From positions 19,048,078 to 19,112,077 of the forward strand of contig NC_134023.1 in NCBI RefSeq assembly GCF_040712315.1: 64,000 nucleotides of DNA. The letters are read 5' to 3'. The notes beneath the pieces are model-generated. The model did not search any database. It saw only the letters and a list, made by a program, of their open reading frames with translations, and was not told where the DNA came from. The stretch comes from Castanea sativa (lineage: Eukaryota > Streptophyta > Magnoliopsida > Fagales > Fagaceae). A program made the translations under genes and the position numbers. Shown piece by piece: positions 58,131-64,000 of the stretch. The first letter of the stretch is position 1, and the number at the start of each line of letters is the position of its first letter.

Positions 58131-58790
58131 AAGTTTCAAGAAGCTCCCATCAAGACTTTGAGGATGCAAAGAGATGCCAATAAAACCTTGAAGATGTGAG
58201 AAGAATGCCGCCATGATTTTGACATTGCACGAACATGCCCTTAGAGGAGAGATGATGCAACATCAACTTCAGATGTTGGAGGAAGGTGACGTTGTCCAGA
58301 TTTTAGAGACATGATGTGAAACAACACCACTCAGAAGGGAGATGATGTGGTTCAAATTTCAGAGTTGTGAAGTGGCACATCCTAGAAGAGAGACAATATA
58401 GCCTAGACTTGAAAGGTACAAAAAAGATGCCCCTAGGAGATAAGTGATGCAAAGTATACTTCAGAGACGTGGGAATATGTCCACAAAAGATGAGCAATGC
58501 CATGCAGACTCTATTCCTTGCAACAGAGGTTGAAGATTTTATTTTACTCCACAACCGAGAATCAAGTTATCATTATTTCAAGGAAAGCTACGTAACACCA
58601 ATTCTTTGCAGCTATCACTTTCTACCACAATGATCTTTGAACATCATATAGTGAGCAATTGATTGATCTTAAGCGACACCTTGCCAATCAAAGGGTTCTT
58701 GAAAGCATGTTGACGACCTTTGGACAAACTCTTCAAGCTAGACTGAGAATCCTTCTTCTTTTTATGTGACTGAACTTAGTGAAAAGTACT

Positions 58791-58840
58791 AAGCTGCCTA
58801 CGTACCCTAGAGAGGGATCAAGTCATTTACGTAGTTCAAC
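58791..58840 (-). other. conserved-looking Tat 3' region motif
   Basis: On the minus strand, GAACTACGTAAATGACTTGATCCC then GGGTACGTAGGCAGC. I recall a similar string near the 3' part of other Tat/Ogre elements, from memory only. Confidence 0.3.
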
Positions 58841-58843
58841 CAA

Positions 58844-59021
58844 ATTTTTTTTTTTTTTTGTTTTTCTTTTGCTTTGTTTTTTGATGATTTTTTTTCTTTT
58901 GTTTTGTTTTTGATGATTTTTTTTTCTTTTGTTTTGTTTTTTCTTTTGCTTTGTTTTTTCTTTTGCTTTGTTTTTTTTTTGTTTTTTGTTTTTGTTTTTT
59001 TTTTTGTTTCTTTTTTTTTTT
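58844..59021 (-). repeat. A-rich tract (T-rich on the plus strand)
   Basis: About 180 bp of TTTTGTTTTTTCTTTTGCTTTG-like units, partly repeating every 30-40 bp (GATGATTTTTTTTCTTTTGTTTTG). Probably an expanded SINE tail. The plus-strand frame here is phenylalanine-rich noise. Confidence 0.7.
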
Positions 59022-59176
59022 ACAAAAAGGGAGGGCTCACGTGTGTAATCCTTGCCCTACACCCCACGGCATTTCATGGGTACCAATTGTGCAATAGTGG
59101 GTATCACCTCTAATCGAACCCGAGACCTTGGCCTCAAGGGTGACATGGGCATCCAACCACTACGCCACACTCACAA
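59022..59176 (-). mobile_element. tRNA-derived SINE
   Basis: On the minus strand the head has a Pol III box A TGGCGTAGTGG (59157-59167) and box B GGTTCGATTAG (59110-59120), 36 bp apart as in a tRNA. Between them is TTGGATGCCCATGTCACCC. The body is about 90 bp long, ends CCCTCCCTTTTTGT, and is followed by an A tail (59010-59021). No target duplication is discernible because of the tract beside the tail. It is inserted in the 3' region of the Tat element. The layout resembles Au-type plant SINEs. Confidence 0.75.
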
Positions 59177-59304
59177 ATGGTGACATAGAGTGGGATTAAT
59201 TTCTCCTTATTAGTGCACTTTCAAAGGTAATGGAAAAACATCATGTACTCTTGTAGTGCTGCAGTGGGTAGTTTAAACTCTTACCGAGGAGCAATTCTTG
59301 ATTT

Positions 59305-60412
59305 TCAAGCATAGAAGCGTTTGAGGAACTTCCCATTGATGGGGCCGATCCTTACACCCTCTTGGTCAATCAACTTGTAAGCTCCATTAGTGTAGACTTC
59401 TTGTACAACATAAGGTCCATCCCATTTCGAGGTGCACTTACCGCCTGTACGATAAGTCATGATGATAGGTCTTCGAACAGCGAGGACTAAGTCACCAACT
59501 TGGAATGATCGTGGTTTAACTCTTTTATTGAATGCGCTTGACAAACGAGCTTGATAGCACTCAAGGTGTTGTTGGGCCTCGAGCCTTTTCTCATCTAGTG
59601 CCTCCAACTCTTGTAACCTAAGCTTGGCATTTTCATCTTCAGTTAATCCTTCTTGAATGGCGATCCGTAGTGATGGGATCTGGCGTTCCAAGGGAAGGAT
59701 AGCTTCTACTCCATAAACGAGAGAATATGGGGTCGCTTGAGTAGGCGTTCGAAATGTTGTTCGATATGCCCATAATGCCTCTCCAATTCTTTCATGCCAG
59801 TCTCGCTTAGTTTTGGATACCACTTTCTTTAACAAACTACCAAGAGTTTTGTTAAAGGCTTCGGCTAATCCATTCGCTGGGGCATTGTACATAGAAGAAT
59901 TGTACTGTTTGAATGCAAATTTCTCGCACAACTCTGTCATCAACCTATTCTGAAACGGTTTGCCATTATCGGTTATGATATATCGAGGGACACCATACCG
60001 ATAGATCAAGTGAGTTCGGATAAAATTGACCACCGTCTCTTTCTTTACTTCCCTAAGAGGCACACGCTCGCCATTTCGAGAAGTAATCAGTTGCAGCCAA
60101 GATGTACAAATGGCCGCCAGATGATTTTGGTAAGGGTCCTATTGCGTCAAGCCCCCATGCATCAAAAGGCCAAGAAGCTACAGTTGGGTGTAGAGGTTCT
60201 GGTGGCTGATGGATGAAGTTTGCATGATATTGACAAGCTTCGCACTTCTTAGCATACTCCATGGAATCTTGCACCATCGTAGGCCAATAGTAACCCATTC
60301 GCTTGATCCTGTAGTGTAACTTAGGACCTGATTGGTGTGCACCACATATTCCAGAATGAGCTTCTTCTAAGGCTTGTTTAGCCTCTTCCTCTCCTAAGCA
60401 ACGGAGAAACAA
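59305..60412 (-). pseudogene. Tat integrase, frameshifted
   Basis: The zinc-binding part reads EEAHSGICGAHQSG ... CEACQYH (HHCC). The catalytic core has Asp in WGLDAIGPLP, Asp in ITDNGKPFQN and Glu in GLAEAFNKTLG, so the DDE triad is present. A one-base deletion near 60064 shifts the frame between TDYFSKW and VPLREVKKETV. The C-terminal part (WAYRTTFRTPTQATPYSLVYG ... FNKRVKPRSFQVGDLVL ... WDGPYVVQEV) ends at a stop at 59305. Integrase would insert the element cDNA into the genome. Confidence 0.88.
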
Positions 60413-62494
60413 ACCATCAAATGAACGGCGGAAGAGAGTTTCTTTATAATAGATGAATCGAGCAGCCTTTCACCGAACTTCAGTCTTGTGGCGTACATCA
60501 TCTGGGAGTCTTCCATGTTGAAGGTACTCAATGAGCGTTTGTCGCCAATCTTCCTTTTCGACAAGGCATACAGAAATGACGTTGGCCTGCTTTTCTTCTT
60601 TTTCTTCTTCAATCACGGAAGGCACCACCCACCTTTGGGAAACAGCAACTTTGGTGGTCTCTTCTTGGGATAATGCTAAGGTGGTAGCCAAATTAGCTAA
60701 AGCATCAGCCTGTCTATTCTCCTTCCTCGGTATATGCTTCAATGTAATTGCCTCAAAATTTGTGAGCAACTTCTTCGCATATTTGCAATAAGGGACAAGG
60801 TCCTCTTTCTTGACATCATACTGCTCCAAGATTTGGTTGATAATTAATTTGGAATCCCCAAAGATCTCGAGTTGCGATATGCCGATTTCAATGGCCATTT
60901 GTAGACCAATGATCAATGCTTGATATTCGGCTACATTGTTAGAGCAAAGTTCGCTTAATGAGAACGAATATAGAAGTATTTGTCGTTGTGGAGAAACAAA
61001 CACTACACCTGCCCCCGCTCCTTCTTGACGTGCAACCCCATCGAAAAACATCATCCATGGTGGCATTACTTCAATGTAAAACACATCCTCGTCTGTGAAA
61101 TCATCAGAGAACTCCCAATCAGATGGAACTGGGTGATCAGCTAAGAAATCTGCCAATACTTGTCCTTTGATGGCTTTTTGCGGAACATATGTAAGGTCGT
61201 ATTGTTGCAGCAAGACTGCCCATCGAGCTATGCGACCCGAAACCACTGGCCTGGAGAGGACATATTTAACCGGATCCACCTTTGCTATCAAACGGACCGT
61301 ATGTGCTTGCATGTAATGTTCCAGTTTGTCTATGGCAAAGAAAAGAGCGAGGCACATCTTTTCAATAGGAGAATAATTTAATTCAGCTCCATTGAGAGTC
61401 CGACTCAAATAATAAAGGGCTCTTTCTTTCCCTTCTTTATTTTCTTGTGCCATAAGAGCACCTAGAGACCTTTCTTGTGCCGCAATGTACAACACCAAAG
61501 GCTTTCCCGGGATAGGAGCACCTAAAACTGGAGGATTAAGCAAGTATCTTTTGATGCGCGCAAAAGCATTGCTGCAAGCCTCATCCCATTGAAAGTGTGC
61601 ATCCTTCTTCATTAATCTATTGAAAGGTTGACATCGACCTGCCAAGTTTGAAATGAACCGTCGTATGTAAGCTAGTTTTCCTTGCAAGCCTCTAAGTTCT
61701 CGCAGGTTCTTAGGCTCTAGCATTTTCTGGATAGCTTCAATTTTGGACTGGTCAATTTCAATACCGCGGTGCCTTACAATGAAACCAAGAAATTTCCCAG
61801 ATGTTACGCCGAAAGCGCATTTGCGAGGGTTCATTTTAAGCTGATACTTTCTTAAGCGGTTGAACACGGATCGCAAGTCTACTAGATGGTCTTCCCTTCT
61901 TTTTGTTTTAACCACCAGATCATCGACATAACACTCCACGTACTTATGAAGTACATTATCAAAGATCTTTTGCATGGCTCGTTGATAAGTGGCACTAGCG
62001 TTCTTTAATCCAAAAGGCATCACTTTGTAACAGTAAATACCTTTAGGGGTACGAAAAGCTGTGAATTCTTCATCCTTAGGATTCATTCGAATTTGGTTGT
62101 AACCAGAAGAGCCATCCATGAAAGATAAGGCTTCATGACCAGTAGTGGCGTCAACCATGATCTCAGTAATAGGCAACGGAAAATCATCCTTGGGACATGC
62201 ATTGTTCAGATCACGGAAGTCAACGCACACCCGGATTTGTCCATTCTTCTTTTTGACAGGGATGATATTAGCGATCCACTCCGGATACTGTACTTCACGG
62301 ATGAAGCCTGCCTCAATTAGCTTATTGACCTCAGTTTCTATTTGAGGGATAAGCTCAGGCCGAAAGCGTCTTTGAGCTTGTTTTACCGAGTGCACGCCCT
62401 TCTTTACTGCCAAATGGTGTAAAGCAATACTTGGATTGAGCCCAGGCATTTCTTTGTAAGTCCAAGCAAACACATCTTTATATTCTACCAGGAG
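60413..62494 (-). pseudogene. Tat RT, RNase H and second RNase H
   Basis: The longest intact block, about 667 codons open to a TGA at 60470. RT motifs: VCVDFRDLNNACPKDDFPLP, FMDGSSGYNQIRM, MPFGLKNASATYQRAM and the catalytic YVDD. RNase H 1 is degenerate (ending QVLADFLADHP). The second, archaeal-type RNase H has FFDGVARQEGAGAG, NVAEYQALI, FGDSKLI and RKENRQADALANLA, i.e. its D-E-D-D acidic residues. It is joined in frame to the upstream block through a TAG at 62495 and to integrase through the TGA at 60470, both single-base changes. Confidence 0.9.
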
Positions 62495-64000
62495 CTAGAG
62501 GTATTCTTCTTCTTCTTCTGCAGGAGTGAGAAGGGCACTGATGAAAGTTGGTCGAGGTTCTTCAGTAGTTCCTAAATTGATCTCTTTAAGTTCATCAACC
62601 GTAGCCTGTACTCCATCTTCCAAGGCTAGGGGAGCTTCATCGACCTCATTCTTTGCGGCTTCATCATCTGACAGTGTATCTTCTTCTACTGTAATGTGAA
62701 ACGAGGATGATACTTCTTCATTTTGCTCATTGTGGACGAGTGACTGACTTGTGTGTACAATCATTCGCCTTTTGACTTTGAGAGCTCCTTCAGTGCTGAT
62801 ATCCAAGATAAAGTTACGCTTCATGCGTGAAGGAATACTACTACGTATCTCATTATTAGCTTTCTCCTCCTTTTGGTCCTCAAAGTTTATTGAGCTTTGA
62901 GAACAAGTATCAATGGGCCTTTTTGTTGCCCCCAATCGATTAAAGACTGATCCACATGCAAAAGTGTCCCGACTTTGTGTTAAACAAGCCGTATTCAACC
63001 TGTCGAACACCGTAATTCATGACGATGAAGCCTTAATGCGATCGAATAATGAGATGCGTGATGAAGAATGATCTTTTCTTTGATTTGAACTTTCATCAAC
63101 CTCTACTGTTATGTATTGGGAACTTGAAGCATTGCTTCTTTTATTGATCCATATTTGAGCCGGTGGTTCTGGAGTATAACCTATTCCGGTCTTTGGGATA
63201 GGAATTTCATGCCCTTCAAGTCGCATTTTCCCTTGCGTTTTGCTAAGGCCGTGCATCTTTTCTCCGGTGGCTTCTGGAATTAGTTTCCCTAGGCCGCTTT
63301 GTTTTGAGAAATCATAGCCTGCTTTGGCTAATAGCCTATATGCCTTTGGGTCAAACCATTCTTTCATCCGTTTACTTGGTAGAACACCATGCTCTGTCAG
63401 ACTTTGTGAAGACTTCACGAATCCATTTAGTGGCTTTGAGGGCAAAGGATTTATGGATGAAGTTAAAGGCATTACATGATTTTCTTTCAACATGGCTACA
63501 TCCTTCATTGTAAGCTTTGTAGGAGGTCTTTGCATGTCCATTGTAGATTGAGGGCATTCCGTGAATGGTGATTGTCCGTTTTTGCGGCGTGACAATGGTA
63601 CATAACGGAGAAATGGAGGGTTATTGGAAGGCGTAGAGCTTTCATCTGCTTTCTCTGAATTGCTAGTAGACTCACTAGACTGGTTATTCCCATGTCGTGG
63701 ATCTTCCTTTGAGGAAGGAACATCCTTTCTAGTGATGAATTTAACATGCTTCTTTTCACCCTGCTTGCTTTTCATGGACGGGACTTCAACTGGGAGAACT
63801 TCATTAGGGATATCATCTTCTACATAAAACTTCGCGTCAGCAAAGTGAGCTTCAGTTTCAGAAAAAGGCTTCAAGTCGGCATTTACTTTCTTTATTCCAC
63901 CTTGAAGATACTTGAAACATTGGTGCAAAGTTGACGGCACTATTCCATTCCCATGGATCCATGGACGTCCTAACAACATGTTGTAGGTTGTCTTGGCATC
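62495..64000 (-). pseudogene. Tat protease end and G-patch region, partial
   Basis: Begins outside the window. TTYNMLLGRPWIHGNGIVPS is the C-terminal strand of the Gypsy protease fold. Further on, AGYDFSKQSGLGKLIPEATG is a G-patch-like motif known between protease and RT in Tat-lineage elements. The frame passes an in-frame TGA at 63017-63019 and ends at TAG 62495, after an acidic stretch (EEEEEYL) that leads into RT. Frame is conserved across both stops. Confidence 0.82.

Larger units (their letters stand above)
52725..64000 (-). mobile_element. Tat-lineage Ty3/Gypsy element, 3' part
   Basis: Runs off the right edge of the window. On the minus strand: C-terminal protease, G-patch region, RT, RNase H, a second archaeal-type RNase H, integrase, a 5.3-kb repeat-rich 3' region with one extra ORF, a purine tract (GAGGGGGCAT) and an LTR of 1229 bp. 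The second RNase H and the long 3' region are hallmarks of the Tat (Ogre/Retand) lineage. Three in-frame stops and one frameshift in pol mark it as non-autonomous. Confidence 0.85.

Noticed and set aside
58874..59113. Plus-strand frame of 79 codons
   Set aside because: Poly-F product of the T-rich side of a SINE tail.
52725..64000. Possible integrated pararetrovirus
   Set aside because: The element has LTRs, an integrase with DDE residues and a second RNase H, and no movement- or coat-protein region, so it is a Gypsy retrotransposon.

Overview
This window is nuclear DNA of a flowering plant, almost certainly a eudicot. Evidence is a eukaryotic tRNA-Trp with a plant-type CAA leader and Pol III T-stop, an S-protein-homolog (S1) gene, an LRR receptor-like protein (RLP) gene, a PPR fragment, and dense plant transposable elements (Copia, Ty3/Gypsy of Tekay and Tat type, L1-type LINE, SINE, MULE, MITEs). 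The gene families feel like a woody rosid such as oak or a relative, but that is a low-confidence guess. No bacterial, phage or organellar features were seen.

Layout. 1-9.5 kb: AT-rich DNA with a hAT-like MITE (323-502), a poly(A)-only retroposition scar (835-891), the one apparently intact protein gene (S1 family, 2246-2701), a PPR fragment (about 5.3 kb), a decayed Gypsy fragment (about 6.5-7.1 kb), a tRNA-Trp gene (7551-7622) and a Tourist-like MITE (8148-8474). 9.5-14.1 kb: a complete but dead Copia element with two 169-bp LTRs and a 5-bp target duplication. 15.0-15.5 kb: an EF-hand/C1-like zinc-finger pseudogene. 16.4-17.5 kb: a Mutator-like element with about 220-bp terminal inverted repeats and a perfect 9-bp target duplication. 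18.6-26.1 kb: a dead Tekay-type Gypsy element with a 2.26-kb 5' LTR and a 3' LTR cut off after about 450 bp. 26.1-37.0 kb: a tandem array of about 2.3-kb units. Several units carry a roughly 0.9-kb foldback followed by a decayed copy of the 5' end of an RLP gene. Two solo LTRs lie inside the array and a third of the same family lies beside it. 38.5-41.7 kb: the RLP gene itself, full length but with one frameshift. 43.4-47.6 kb: a LINE fragment next to the 3' half of a Copia element, both on the minus strand. 47.6-51.4 kb: LTR and leader of a Tat-like Gypsy element split by a 2.45-kb solo LTR. 52.7-64 kb: the 3' part of a Tat-type Gypsy element on the minus strand, with pol domains, a long repeat-rich 3' region with an unexplained ORF, and a 1.23-kb LTR. 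A tRNA-derived SINE sits inside it.

The part most worth a second look is the RLP neighbourhood. The 26-37 kb array appears to be a graveyard of partial RLP duplications in the same orientation as the full-length copy at 38.5 kb. The second is the 3' region of the Tat element, where a 227-codon ORF with its own TATA box sits between integrase and LTR. Neither is a demonstrated new system. Most of the window is ordinary nested transposon sequence.
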